DNA of 64,000 nt from Lunularia cruciata (GCA_948567375.1 OX419760.1:61748911-61812910), one strand, 5' to 3'; shown: positions 21,101 to 33,552, counted from the first letter of the stretch. Program-made: numbers and translations. Notes: generated by a model from the sequence alone, not told the origin.

Positions 21101-23880
21101 CGGCACACGTGTCTTAGAACCGACACGGCGTCGGCACCGGCTCCAGATTTTGTCTCAGCTCACTAAATTCCCATATCTCCCCGGTCCAACATCAAAATCC
21201 AGAATTTAAAAAACCCATCTGTCTCATTTTTCCTAGCACACATTCTCATGTCCAAATTTCTCACAAAATGTATTTATTTCTCCATAATACTCACAAATTT
21301 GCAGTTTGTGTGATTAAATTCCGAGTAGACCCAAAATGTACAAGTTTTGGTCACCAAAATCATGAATTGACTTCCTCCTGCTTGTTCACTATATTATTGG
21401 AACCCCTTGTAAATAAATTTTAGAAATGACAATTCTGAAGGCCTACCCTATCTCCCTCCTGCCGCAGGAGGTGCAACTGACCTGGCGCTTGGAGCCAATG
21501 TCAAACTTGTTCATAAATCAACATTCTAAAAACTCATAATTTCTCAAAAATTACACGAAAAAAATCTGTGTTATTAATTTTTTCATTATAGGTCGGGTAA
21601 AAGGTATAAAATCCCTTTATGTACTGCATTTCTGGTTAAATTTCAGTTAAATATCTAGTAAATTTTCTATTTACTTTTATTTTGATTCAATGTCATGAAT
21701 AATTCCTAAAATGTGTACATTGTTAGATAAATTATTTTGGGAGCTTTCCTCGCCCTATGAAATATACAAATGGGTATATGTATGTCAAATAACTAGAATA
21801 AAATCCTATTAAAAATATGATATAGCGCTTAAAAATTTGATTTCCAAAATAAAAATGTATATTATGATTTTAGGAATATTGCTGTGCATTTTCAAGATCA
21901 AATAGTTCTCACAGGTTGTGATAATGGGGTATTTCTATGTTGGCAATTTTCAAAGTACTTGTAAATTCATTAAAAAATATTTTTAAAGAAATTTTTTATA
22001 ATTTTAAAAATTCTTGAGATTTTAAATTCGTAAAAAACCTTAGTAAAAAATTTCAAGCACATCTGACCTCTAGAACTCAAGATCCTCTTTTTGGAGGAAG
22101 TTACAAACCTCAAAGTACTACAAGAATGTCTGAAAGTCACGAGACTAGAGTATATTCTTCCTAACTTCCAGAAATAGAAAATGACAACTTAGTGAGAAAA
22201 TAATAGTTGGACATATTTCAAATTATATTTCTATGTATAACATGAAGGTTTGGTACATGGGTCACAATGTTGGATCATCTCTTTTTTTAATTAGGAATTT
22301 AGTGCATGGGAATAGCATTTAATTGATTATGTGAATTTTATTTTGTGTTTTAAGCTTAGCAACAAGGCCTTAAATAATATTTTATGAAGTAGAATGATAT
22401 CTATAGGATGAATCTATTTTCAGACCATGTAAAAAGAATGAAGACTTATACAGGAGGTTGATTTGGACTTTAAAATATTATTCAAGTCTTTTTTATTCAT
22501 TTAATTAATGAAATAATGCATATTAGGGTGGTTAATACCATACATTACATCAATATATAAAAATGAGTAATGATAGATATATATATATATATAGTGTATA
22601 TGATAGAGGAATCATTTCTTCTACATAGAGTGGAGAAGTAGCATGGTTATTTGTAAATGCATATTTCATAAGATCTAATAATTATGTTTGACATATGATA
22701 TGCAGTTTATTACGTATATATAAAATTTAATGTTATCTAAACTAAAATAATTTATTATTTAGAAAATGGATATATTTTCATTCATTAAGTAAACCATACA
22801 ACAAATACTTTGCTCAAGCAAGATAAAAGCTGCACTAATAACTGCAAGTAATAATACAAGTGTAATAAATAATAATATTACTTGTACAAAGCATATTTTG
22901 ATGTTGTTAAAAAAGAGAGTAAATATTAGAGGTTGCCAAGTCCTCCTTTAGTTCTTCTTAAGTGCACTTGATGGTGCATGGGTTCCCATCCCAAGGCAAA
23001 AAATTGGACATGTTCAACAAATAATTTTTTATTGGATTTAAAGCTTACAATACTTGAGTATGATATAGGGGAGTTCACTCCTTAGGTTAATTTGGTGGGC
23101 AGATGTAGAGGAATTGCCAATAAACCAAAAAGTCCCAACTTCTTTCAAAAATTCATATCAAGTTAATAGACATCTTAAGTGATGGGCCAACATATTTGGA
23201 TATTGGGAGCAAGAATCCAAAGTCCAAATTAAAATATCACTCACCAATTTTATTTTGTAAATCATATTGTTGGAAATAGGGTGCCTTGTGTAGAAACTAA
23301 ATTACTTAAAAGAATATTTAAATGAAATAAATTAATTAAAATAATATTTCAAAAAAATTAAAATTATTTTATTTTTTGGATAAAAGTAATGATTAATTGT
23401 CCATGCCTAGGAGGAGGCTGATTTTTACGGGTGAAAGTGGACCCAAGAAACAAGACCTGCAAATATATGGTAAAAGAGAGATTAGCTCATTAAACGTAAG
23501 GTAGACCCAAGAAATTAAAATTGGATGAAGTTGCAATAAAGTAGACCCAAAAAATATGAACTTGAATAAGAGGAAAAAGATTGTGAGGCAAAAAGTGAAA
23601 ATATTAACAGCTTAAGGGAAAATTACTTGGAGGAGTCAAACATTAGACCTATGGCTAATTGACTCAGTGAATTTTAGAAGAGAAGTGAGTAGGGTGTATT
23701 GAACAAAAGGTTTAACTTTGACCATAGTGTGAGAGAATAGAAAATATTTTAGCTTGAGTAAATAAAAAATAGTGATAGGATTCCTTAAAGTGAAACTCAA
23801 GTAGTAGATGTATCCTCATCCAAAAAGGAGACACCAAGGATACAAAAGTTGATGTGGAAAAGGAAGAGGGCATCAAGGAT
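21101..23880. other. AT-rich spacer, no gene recognised
   Basis: Composition drops sharply to AT-rich after the rDNA piece. All frames are closed. It includes a (TA)n run at about 22577-22595. The words GTAGACCCAAGAAA and variants recur at about 23438, 23502 and 23542, suggesting a small degenerate repeat. Confidence 0.5.
22577..22595 (+). repeat. (TA)n microsatellite
   Basis: About nine alternating TA units. Confidence 0.85.
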
Positions 23881-25080
23881 CCTTCACCCTAAAAGCATTG
23901 ACTTCCACCTATGGTGACAAAGAAGAAGAAGAACAATGGGAGGATGCATAATTTGTCCCAAACTTGCAAGGCCAAGAAGTGGAAGAGTGCACTATAGGAC
24001 CTAAAGAGGACATAACCAAGATGGCAAATGCCTAAAAAGGTGCCCTTAAGCCTCATTAGAGAAGAAGAAGTCTCAATCAAGCACAAAGATCATGCCAAGT
24101 GCTCAAATACACAAGAACGGTAGCCCAAAGTTCCTATTTATGCCAAAGTCTTGCAATTGGAAGATGACTAGATCACAAAAAATACCAAGGAGGGGGATGT
24201 CTACATTAAATCCAACATTCCAAACCCTGCACTGTGGGTACAAACCAAAATTGGAAATCTTTGGTGCAGCCAATTCTTCATCAATAGGCACAAAGAGTCT
24301 AGTCCAAGCAAATTTGGCATCAACATCTCTTTACTTCGCTATTAAGAATGGTCCTTCAAGATGTTCATCAAAATAACCTAGAGGATGGAAATGAGTGGGG
24401 AATCTCTTACTCTTCTCTTGGGCTAGGAGATTGGTTCACATGTAAAAATGAATTGCAAACAAAGCAAGGTATGTAGCACCTCTATCCTCCTCAAAGTCTT
24501 GGTGCAATATCTTGGCCTGCCAATTGAACATGTCAACCAAATCAACTTGCTTGCCTGAGTACATATAATAAAAAACATAGCCTTGCTATTAGTTAAGTGG
24601 GTGGTTTCTTTTTGGTTTGAATACTTTCATAACTGCCTATACTATGGGTCCCCTTGCGGGGTCTTTATTATTGGCAACTCTCCGCCCATTGTTCTTTGAC
24701 TCTTGTCATTGAAAGTAGCCCTGATTTTGGCAGTCAATTTCTTGTTTGCAATTTTTTTGTCGAGAGTCATTGCTCTTACCACTCCTACATCCAGGCCGAG
24801 TACCATGCGCTACTGCTCATTTCTCCATTATTAGGTTTCCTTCTCATTCCTCTGGTATCATCTCCCTCATTATTCTCATTTGGTGTATAATGGTGAAGTT
24901 ATTCAACTCTCAATTCCTGAGCAAGACCCCCAAATGTTTGTTCTAGATTACTACTGTCCTATAATATATTGCCCATTTGTTCATAGCAAGAGACCTAAGG
25001 ATGGCCTTGGTGGTCTTTCTATACATTCTAGTTTCAAACAACATGATTCTTGATGGCTAGGAAGAAGGTGAGGGTTGAGT
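23881..25080 (+). mobile_element. Decayed retroelement remnant related to the 15.4-17.1 kb one
   Basis: Plus-strand frames with stops and shifts read as a degraded protein. The segment near 23915 (AAAGAAGAAGAAGAACAAT, a KEEEEQ-like run in a shifted frame) and the following PNLQGQEVEE resemble the TKEEEEQYEEAQ...PNP segment at about 16600. Further on, pieces such as GLPIEHVNQINLLA (about 24510) and FHNCLYYGSPCGVFIIGNS (about 24625) are readable. No catalytic domain is visible. I infer a second copy of the same large retroelement family. Confidence 0.4.
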
Positions 25081-25880
25081 CCTTATCTACTTTGAGTACT
25101 GAGGATCCTCACTCTGTGTGCTACCCAAGTCAGAATGTTGTGGACTACTGATTCTTGACAAAGTGTCAATTCTACTTGATCAACTACAAAGTGCACAAGG
25201 TTCTCCAAAAAGTGCAGTTGTTGGCTAAACTCCACAATTTATAGTCTAGTTCCTTGGCCATTCTGTAGCTCCTTGGCAGTTAAGGAGTATGTGAGCACTC
25301 ATCATCCATGCATGCAAAAGCATTTGTATCTCCTCCTTGGCTAGGTCACTCTCTTGATGTGCATGCCTTTCATGATTGGTCACTTTCCTAGATGCCAAGT
25401 CTACCTGCCAAATGCTAAGGGTTATCTTTACTATAATGGCCCTTAGTGGCCATTCTCAGCTGAGCTTGTGGTGCATTCAAATTACAGGAGTGCTTAAGTA
25501 TGAGTGCCAGTGGGGTGCTTGGCACTTGGGTCTGTAAGCACTCGGGATTACCCTTCAAAGACATGACTTGCCCCAAGGGGAATTGGCATGTTGAATTCTC
25601 AGCTGAGCTAGCCTTCTCAAGGATTATACGTCTTTTGATCATGTTTGTATAAGATGTATCCCCAATCAATCAGACTTTTTAAGAACAAGTGTTTGAAGAA
25701 TGCAGCTTGAGACTTGGTCAAGCATGTGGACCATTGAGGCTCTAAGATCTTTATCAATGCTCCTGTTATCTTTCCTCTTATTGGATTCTTGGAATCCATC
25801 ACAAGTTATCCATTTCAAGGATGTTTCTCATGCATGAAGATCTTTCTATCCTCTTCTGAATTTGGTCATTCAGGTTAAAC
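25060..25880 (+). pseudogene. Degenerate long reading frame of unknown family
   Basis: One plus-strand frame starting MARKKVRVESLSTLS near 25057 runs about 280 codons with roughly fifteen scattered stops, fewer than expected for random AT-rich DNA. It is probably a decayed retroelement protein continuing from the upstream remnant, but no motif identifies it. Confidence 0.25.
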
Positions 25881-25980
25881 CCCCTACCAACTATTCCTTA
25901 ATCATTTCCTAATATTTTCATCCATATTCCTCCATGGGAATGGTATCCATGCCATCACATTTGCTCTGAGATTATACCTT

Positions 25981-26120
25981 CTTGCTCCCAAAGAGGGAGA
26001 AAAAGATGACCACGTAGAGAACACGAAGGATGGGAAGACCCCCATCAAGCCGTACAAGGGAGAGACAAAAAAAGGTAAAATGGGGCTAGGCCCCAATAGA
26101 GTCTATACTTGCTCCCAAAG
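25981..26120 (-). mobile_element. Mini-retroelement insertion A with 13-bp target duplication
   Basis: A 114-bp insertion (25994-26107) is flanked by perfect copies of CTTGCTCCCAAAG at 25981-25993 and 26108-26120. The minus strand of the insert starts TATAGACTCTATTGGGGC and contains TGTCTCTCCCTTGTACGGC and CTACGTGGT near its 3' end. The same sequence follows the reverse transcriptase remnant at 43.7 kb and forms insertion B at 59.2 kb. Target duplications of this length point to target-primed reverse transcription. It is either an extreme 5' truncation of the reverse transcriptase element or a short element that borrows its tail. Confidence 0.75.
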
Positions 26121-26335
26121 TGCATTCCCACTTTCATAAGAGAAAGCTCAATTGAAGCTTTTGAAGAGTTGTCTTCCGAGTTGCCATCTCCCGTAGGTCA
26201 ACCCCTTCTTCATTCCTCAAATCTCTAAGGCCATTGCTCCCAAATTGTATCCCCGTTCCGTAAGAGAAAGCTCAATTGCAGCTTTTGAAGAGTTGTCTTC
26301 CGAGCTGCAATCTCCCATGGATCAACCGCCGGAGT
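26110..26335 (+). repeat. Direct repeat, two units of about 126 bp
   Basis: The units starting at about 26110 and 26236 share TTGCTCCCAAA at the start, AAGAGAAAGCTCAATTG in the middle and TTTTGAAGAGTTGTCTTCCG towards the end. Mini-insertion A sits at the left edge of the first unit and used part of it as its target. Confidence 0.75.
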
Positions 26336-28100
26336 GTTCAAGTTCATTCCAATCTTATCCCCCTTTTCAATAACCCCTTCACCATTATGACTAGCTTCTC
26401 TTCACACCAAATTTGCAGTCAACTTCTATCTCTCTGCGCTCACTCCTCTGATTGATAGTCACTCTCTATGAAGAACTATAAAATTACTTGCTCTCATGGT
26501 GGTGTCAAGGTTTATACCTCGTTTCATTTCTTGGCTACAATGATATTCAGTTACCTATCGCTGTCCACTCATGCGAACTAACTTTTAGATGTTCTTTCCG
26601 TTGCATTCAAAAGTGTTGTAAAACTAGTTCATCTTCCATAGGATCTTCTCGCTCTACCAAAGACGAGGTATACTGTCTTCCAAAGAATCTATATCCAAAC
26701 CCATTCATCTGAAGAAGGTGAAACCCCCCTTTCCAACGATGAGGTTACTTATCCAAAATAGAAATGGTTTCGCTATCTTCCAAAGAGAGTAAAGTCTAGT
26801 CTTGTGAAGATGCGAATCTTCTGAAGAACCATATCTTCACAAGAATAAAGATTTGTGGAACCCTCAGTACCACAACATTTTATTGCTAAATTTCTTAATA
26901 GTTTGTTGGAAGTTTAGAATTTTGGCTATTTATCTAATCCCAAGAAAACTAGGAATAAATCCCATCTTGCAGTTGAAGTAAATGAGCTAGAAAAAGTTAC
27001 AAATATGTCACAACTAAAATAAATATGTTATGCAACTTTATATCTAGAACGTACATGACATATCCATTGTACAGTACACATTACCATTACCGTTACCATC
27101 ATATAGTAAAAAGAGTACTGTGTGCACTTGATGATCTGAAGAGGACTAGAAAGAAATAATTCAAGAAAAGTATTATGCTTTGTTAATGGGTTTTGAGGTT
27201 TGGCTCCACAAACTGAAGAACAGTTAGATAGATAAGGACATAGACATAAAATTGTAGTGGAAGTGTCCAAGTAGTTATAAGATTAGGAATAGAACAAAAA
27301 TCCAAATAGGATACTCGTGTGCAAGGACCAAGCCTAGCTCAATACAACCAAAATGTGAGTGCAAAGGCAAATCAAAGAAAAGAATGATTTAAAACAAATG
27401 TTGGCACTAATCACTCGGACAAAGTTCGATAATCGAAATGGGCGACAGACAACTAAGTAGAGGATCCAATACAAGAAAATGGATAGACAAGACACTATAG
27501 AGGTTTGGACTAATTTTATCCTGCATGACCCATTTTATGAATTAGAACTATTAAAAAAGAACTGACCACCGTTTGAAGTATAAAATATTCAAAAAAGAAA
27601 CGGCAGCCCTCAATGAAATTCAACGGTGAAGCGAAAGTATGGATACACAATTATCATGGAATCTCCCACTGCCTCGATCCGCGGAGAAGTGATTATCTAA
27701 GCCCATTACTTGTTCCCCCAACCCTAATCCGCGGTGAAGTAAGTAGTGAAAGGATTGTCTGAGTACGGTGCTCTCTCGTCCTTAAACGTAACTCGCTGTG
27801 AGACCCTTTGCGTCACCATTGCAACCGTTCCCGCAACCAAACCAAACTCACGGAATCCATGTACATGAAATTACGAAATCTGCTCTCTAATCAAACTTAA
27901 AACGTACGAGCCCATTTCATAACACCATCAAACATAATCCAACATCCTTGGCCTTGGATATGGATGTGTGAATCAAGTTTATCTATCTAAGCTCACTTTC
28001 TGGAATGAATTAGGTTCTGGAATCACGAAGCCTACGTTTACAGTGAAAAATTAAACGTAGGGCACCTGCTGCGATGCTCGGATGGAACACACAAAACTGC
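26336..28100. other. No gene recognised
   Basis: Open frames of up to 80 codons show no family. 27430-28080 is more balanced in composition and twice contains AATCCGCGG words (near 27675 and 27727). This region is downstream of the bHLH gene and ends where the duplicated segment begins. Confidence 0.4.
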
Positions 28101-28108
28101 ATCCAATT

Positions 28109-29800
28109 CGAAGGGGGGTGAAATGAGGTTTTCTGTATATTTACAATAGATTTTAGTTGATTCAATTTGACAAGTTCAGCTTACATGACTGCGAAAGTGA
28201 AGAAATTCGCCAGCACTGAGAGCCATTATATTTACCACGGGCAAAAGCTTTAACTTTCTCTTCAGTAAACCGCATTCAATACCAGATGCTGGACTGATTT
28301 AGAAGTAGGACTGTGACATACGCTATATTACACGGTTGAAGGAAGTACTTTCCTGGATAGAGGTCTACCTTAGAATTGACAAACTTCAATTTAGATCGTA
28401 ATCCACATTGTAAAACTACGATCAGATGTAGATGCCAAGCTTATTATAGAACAGCGAAACTGACATTGAAATGGCACGAGCTGATAGTAACCACTTAACT
28501 GTCAAAATTGCCTGCTAGTCGCGCTATCACAAGCTTGTTAAAGCTTAGGGCAGGTTGGGCGAGATTGCCTCATACACAAATGCCACTGACATTAGTCAAA
28601 GACCCGGTCCAGCAACCCGGCGAGAGTTTTAACCAAGTCAGGGCGAATATCCTGCAAGTTTCCTGTGATCTGTACATAGCAAGATGCATCCCATTGATAG
28701 TTGTGCGATGAATTTCAAATGTCTAGATCGGGGGGTTGTTTGAGCAGCTGGACATCACAAGACGAATTTCATGTTACAATATCTAAATTGTTCTCTGAAA
28801 AGCTAGCACTTGGGTCGCCATAAATTGCAACTGCGGGATTCTTGCCTAGGAAATAAAATTATCAGACTAACAAGCATTCCCCACGGTAAATAGTTATACT
28901 TTGCCAAATCTATGTATGATTGAAAATTTAGGTAAGTACGTACCTTTAAATAAATGGTGTACACATCATGGCTGTCTATGACACTACCACCACCACCAAC
29001 TAATTCCAAGCTAATGTTCGATGTAAGAGCCGAAAAGAGTCGCATGAGGAATAGCGGCATGTGCTTCTGCGTTATGCGCAATTGCATCTCATCCTTAGTG
29101 ATCCGGATATTCACCACTGTTCCATGCTTAGAAATCCACATAAACTCCCGAGACTCTATAAGGATTTCTGTACAGACATCTTTCATCATTTGGCATGATT
29201 GCGCTTTCCTTCTTTCAGCTCGAATGATTTTCTTTTTGTCGACGAGTTTCAGTTTCTCGCTCAACTCCTCCACTCGCTTTTGCATCACTCCAATGTAGTT
29301 GATAGCATTTTCAGCTATAGAGGCTCGGTCCTTCTGCTTCGAAAGAAAGAGAAAGTTTGTGCATCTAGTTAAAAGAAAGAAAGTACCAACTGCCGGGCTG
29401 AAATACTAGAATATTTCAGAACCAAGAAACTTGAAGTATTAATATTGCATAACGTCACAAGTGCAAAGTCTATTGCTGACAGTGTTAACAGGTATTTTTA
29501 CCTGGATAAAGAAGACTATAACATTATCAGAATTTTAGAAAATTGGTTCACAATTGTTTTAAGAGTTCCGTACCTTGCGAATACTCGGAATAAGCAATTC
29601 CAGTTTATGGAATTGATGGTTGAAAGAATCTCTCCTTTCTTTCTCGGATTTGAACCCTCCTATTTCTCCTCCTGACTTGACATTTCTAAACGGAGGTTTT
29701 CGGGGCAGCTTCCTGGATTGTCCCAAGGGCTTCAAGTCCGAATTAGAATTGAGACCATCAGCTGCAAGTTCACCACCAGGGCCGTATTTCAGTTGTTGAG
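28109..29800. repeat. Segment duplicated at 40.48-42.0 and 48.85-49.15 kb
   Basis: From GGTGAAATGAGG near 28110 through bHLH exon 3 to about 29490, this DNA aligns in the same orientation with 40479-41998, and 29490-29800 aligns with 48854-49150. The copy covers the 3' flank and exons 4, 3 and most of 2, but not the N-terminal repeat exon or the upstream array. Confidence 0.85.
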
Positions 29801-30701
29801 GGTAATCTCGGAGAGAATTGTCCACGGTTCCATACTTACAGAACACCAGACAAGGCACATTTTGGATGATCTATTCTTTGTTGTATGATCCTCCTGATCT
29901 AAAGTTCTCGACAATTTAGGGATGACTGTTCTGAATAACGAGCGCTAGCAGGTGCTGATCGAAAATATCAAGCAGCTGGTTCTAGATCCAAATTGGATAA
30001 CGAGTGATCTCAGCCTGATGCATATGGTTACCTGTTGAGGTCTCTAAGCGATTCCGTGCATGTCGCCCCTTGCTCATCTCTACAAGATTAAGCAGCTGGT
30101 TCTGGACCGGAATACAAACCAGGTCCTCAGGACCTTCTGTGGAATTCTGGATCTGATCTGGATGATGAGAGCATTCAGCTTGATGGTTACCTTTCCTGGT
30201 CTCCAAGCGACTGTCCCCCAATCGTCCCTTGCGCATGCTCATGTTTACAAGATTAAGCAGTTCATTTTGGGCTGGACGAGAAAAACAAGCGAGGTCTTCA
30301 GCATCTTCTGTGAAGTTCTGGGTCTGATCTGTATGGTGAGAGCATTCAGCTTGGTGGTTACCTTTCAAGGTCTTTAAGCGACTCTCCTCCAATCGGCCCT
30401 TGCCCATGCTCATGTTTACAAGATTCAGCAGTTCATTTTCTACCGGACTAGAAACATAAACCAGGTCCGCGGGATCATCTGTGAAATTCTGGACTTGAAC
30501 TGGATAATGATGAGAGAACTGAACTTGATGACGATGGTCTGCTTTTGAGGAGGTTTCCGTACAAGTCGGTCTGTGTCCTCCGTACTTCATGGTTGTTATA
30601 CCATACAAATCTGGAAACTCTACTGGCTGGACCTGTAAAGAAGAATGATAGGCATGCTCGAAATACTCCAATTGGCGACCAGTATTTTCTTGAGATGTCA
30701 T
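28783..30701 (-). CDS. bHLH transcription factor with ACT-like C-terminus, four-exon model
   Basis: The proposed exons are 30701-30032, 29806-29574, 29333-28944 and 28845-28783 (stop TAG). All junctions are GT...AG and in phase, giving 451 residues. Exons 2 and 3 together encode the bHLH domain: basic region FKSEKERRDSFNHQFHKL, with the Glu and Arg that contact E-box DNA, and second helix DRASIAENAINYIGVMQKRV. The rest of exon 3 resembles the ACT-like dimerisation fold at the end of many plant bHLH factors (IRITKDEMQL, then FSALTSNISLELV). The best guess within the family is the DYT1/AMS-like group, whose angiosperm members act in tapetum and spore wall development; this is inference. The protein should act in the nucleus as a dimer. 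The N-terminal exon carries a threefold repeat, listed separately. A partly dead copy lies 12 kb away. Confidence 0.75.
30030..30536 (-). repeat. Threefold tandem repeat inside bHLH exon 1
   Basis: Residues 56-114, 115-171 and 172-224 of the exon are three related units of 53-59 residues. Each unit has a His-rich start (SHH), a QNFTEDAEDL-like piece, NELLNLVNMSM and a basic end (RLETRKG). Each DNA unit ends in AG/GTAACC, a good splice-donor match; the third of these (30032/30031) is the donor used in my model. The units differ at many positions, so the duplication is old but has stayed in frame, which suggests it is translated. Confidence 0.85.
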
Positions 30702-30724
30702 GTTTTCAAGATACTGAATGCGGC

Positions 30725-32410
30725 AGTTTGGGAAGGGGTCACAGGGGTGATGTCTTGTTCAAGTATTCTTCAAATGAGTGATACTAGAGTCAATCTCGAG
30801 CTCGTTCAACTGCGAAATGGACGAATGAAGTCTGCAGTTTGAGCCGTTTCGGGAGAGATACGAGCATGCACACAGGATGATAACTTGTTCAAGTATCCTC
30901 CAGCCGAGTCATACCAGTCATACCAGAGCAATCTCGTTCAACTGTGAAATGAATGAATCTTCAGCTCCGAAGTCTCAGGATGCAGTAGAATATCATAAAC
31001 CCTCAGCTGCACAGTCCAACTGAATCTTTCAGGGGAGTGACACGGCTTCTTATGCACGACTACGGAGATCTTGAGTGATATAGCTTTTGCACCAGGGATA
31101 CCTTGTTCAGTATCCTGCAGCGTATCGAGAACGAAGTCCTTTAATTGCACGGTGTTCATGAATCTGCCATTCAAGACTCATACCAGATTCCTTGTGCGGA
31201 AGGTTGATGCGTACCTTGTTTGTGACAGGTACAAGATTATACCTAGGATACTGAAAATCCTCCAATCCGACTCCTACTCGACATGGGCTGTTACCTTGTC
31301 GAGTATCTTTCTTAAGCTGAGTGATACTAGATTCCCTTCAAGGAACACCTCGATCTGCACAATTTGCACTCCAGGTTGGTTAGGCCAAGATATGACTATC
31401 CTTACGTCACGGGGTCATACCTTGTTCAGTCTCCTTCTTTCAGCTAAAAAATCTGACTATCACCCTATATGGGTTCAGTCACGATATCAGTAACCTTCTT
31501 TCACGATTAATACATTGTTCTTTATCCTTCCTTTAGCTGCACAATTCAACTACCACTCCAGATTGGACATGGGCTGATACCTTATTGAGTATCCTTCATT
31601 CAGCCGAATGATACCAGAGTCAGTCTAACGCACACTTCTACGGCCTGAGGTGCTACTTTGTTCACTGGTTGACAGTAACCTTCTTGATTACATTTCCTTC
31701 ATACGAGTGATATTAGGTAATACCTTGCAATTGTCCACCACCTAATGAATCCCAACATACAGGAGTGGAGTGAGACCAGATGTACTCTAACGCACACCTT
31801 CTATTGCAACATCCCGTCCCAGTGATCTTGGCTTACCGGCCAAGATGCATAGTATTCTTGGGTATCCTTGAGTGAATGATACTTGAGTCCACCGCCCCAA
31901 TTGACCCTGGTACTAGGTTCTTCATTGGTGATACTTTGCAATTGTTGAGTATCAGTATACTGAATGATACAAAGGTCCGCATGGGGTGATACCTTGAAGT
32001 TCTCACTATCCTTATCTTAGTGACATGGAAAATAGTCCGACAAGCAACTCCAAACTATACAATCGATGTCAATCCTATAAATCCTAGCATTGGAAAGTGA
32101 TACTATGCAGAGATCGGGTGATACCTTGTTGAGTATCCCTGAACACCTTCAGTTTCACAATCCGGTTCAGTTTCACAATCGGGATGACTCTTGCGGGTCC
32201 TTCGAATCTTGCACCAGTGATACCACACGTATAAGTTTCGTCCAAGGAGGAACACTAGTAAAAGGTATGTATGTCTCATTGCAATATAAGTCTTCCACCC
32301 TCCTTCAACCTCAAATCCTCAAAGTGCATCAAATTCTGTCGGTGTACTTGAGCATGAGGGATCCACTGACATTCACTGAATGCAACTTGGCATGATACCT
32401 ATATAATTTG
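30725..32410 (+). repeat. Degenerate GATAC-dyad repeat array B
   Basis: About a dozen imperfect units of the family seen at 10 kb, here in the opposite orientation. The core is GATACCTTGTTGAGTATC, an interrupted dyad, followed by CTTCATTCAGCTGAGTGAT and ACCAGAGTCAATCT variants. The clearest cores are near 31097, 31291, 31577 and 32120. The array begins about 25 bp beyond the bHLH start codon and fills its presumed promoter or 5' leader. Short frames inside it (for example 31071-31493) are chance reading of repeats. Confidence 0.7.
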
Positions 32411-33180
32411 TGTCCTAATTGCCTTCAATCTCCGTCAGTAACCAAGATAGCACAAGAAGTTTCTATTCCTTCAATCTTCTCCTAACACCACATACAACTT
32501 TCTCACTAAGTCTTGTAGATTACCTTCAACCTTTCCGCGCCGATAAAGTCTCCTTCATCAGCCATCAGTAATCTCTAGAACGATGTATCTTCTAGAACAT
32601 TGGACTGCAAAGACCAAGCAAATTCTCTAGTCCTTATTTGTATTTTAGAGTCAAAATTCGGATTCCCGTACATCATGCAGATCGCTTTCAACTACGTGGA
32701 GCCGAAGTGATTTCTTTCAGATACTTACACAACTCATCTACTGATACGTACAATAGGAACCTTTCAACTTACGCCAAACTAAAATCCCCCCTCAACACAT
32801 TTGCTTGTACACATATCTGTCAGTAGGTTGAGAAAGATCCCTATGAACTAACACTTAGCTGTACAAAGCCAAACATGGTACAAAACATTGGAGAGGGACA
32901 CTCAAGCAGTGAAATCAATAAACCATGCACTAATATGAAAGATCAGTGCATTAATGCTAAAACAAGAAACCAATATATTACGGCCAAGACAAACATAACA
33001 AATGAGAAACCACTACATTACAAGGGACAACTCGATTGAATGTTGTAATATTTCGTTCTCCTATTATATCTTAGTGGCTAAAGGGAGAGCCAAACCTGGT
33101 CAATACGAAGGAGAGTCGATGTTTTCAGATTTCTTGGAGGTTCTTCGTTCGTACTTTAGCTACAAAAGGAAATTAAGTAC
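32411..33180. other. No gene recognised
   Basis: AT-leaning spacer with no supported frame longer than about 70 codons. Confidence 0.4.
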
Positions 33181-33181
33181 A

Positions 33182-33227
33182 ACTGTTGTAGCTAAATGTA
33201 CAATTAAGTACATTTAGCTACAACAGT
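33182..33227. repeat. Perfect palindrome, 20-bp arms
   Basis: Arms ACTGTTGTAGCTAAATGTAC (33182-33201) and its exact complement (33208-33227) flank a 6-base loop AATTAA. A partial third copy of the arm word, TTTAGCTACAA, precedes it at about 33154. No coding context. Confidence 0.9.
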
Positions 33228-33347
33228 ATAAAGAGAATCTGGAAACATGATATTAAGGCTAAAATAAGTGATGGCATAGAAAAGCTACCCTCCTGCACGC
33301 ACGTAAAAGTATGTTGTGAAAAGGATCCACAAAAATTTGAAAATTTG

Positions 33348-33552
33348 AAAATAATTAAATTTGAAAGTCCAATATAGATAGTACTCCTTGCTCCTATCTC
33401 GACCGCGGATTCGTCCACAGTAATTTCATGATATCACTAAAATTATATTAGATAAAATAAATCCAATAATTAAATTTGAAAGCCGAATATAGATAGCACT
33501 CCTTTCTCCTATCTCGACCGCGGATTCGTCCACAGTAATTTCATAATATCGT
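33348..33552 (+). repeat. Direct repeat, two 88-90 bp units
   Basis: 33348-33437 and 33464-33552 share AATTAAATTTGAAAG, ATATAGATAG, CTCCTATCTCGACCGCGG and ATTCGTCCACAGTAATTTCA with about seven differences. The offset is about 116 bp. Confidence 0.85.

Noticed and set aside
28954-29298. 114-codon plus-strand frame over the bHLH gene
   Set aside because: It is antisense to bHLH exon 3, which has clear family motifs on the other strand; the 41502-41864 frame is the same shadow in the duplicate.
30725-32410. GATAC arrays as a CRISPR-like array
   Set aside because: Units are degenerate, spacers are not unique sequence of constant length, and the host is eukaryotic.
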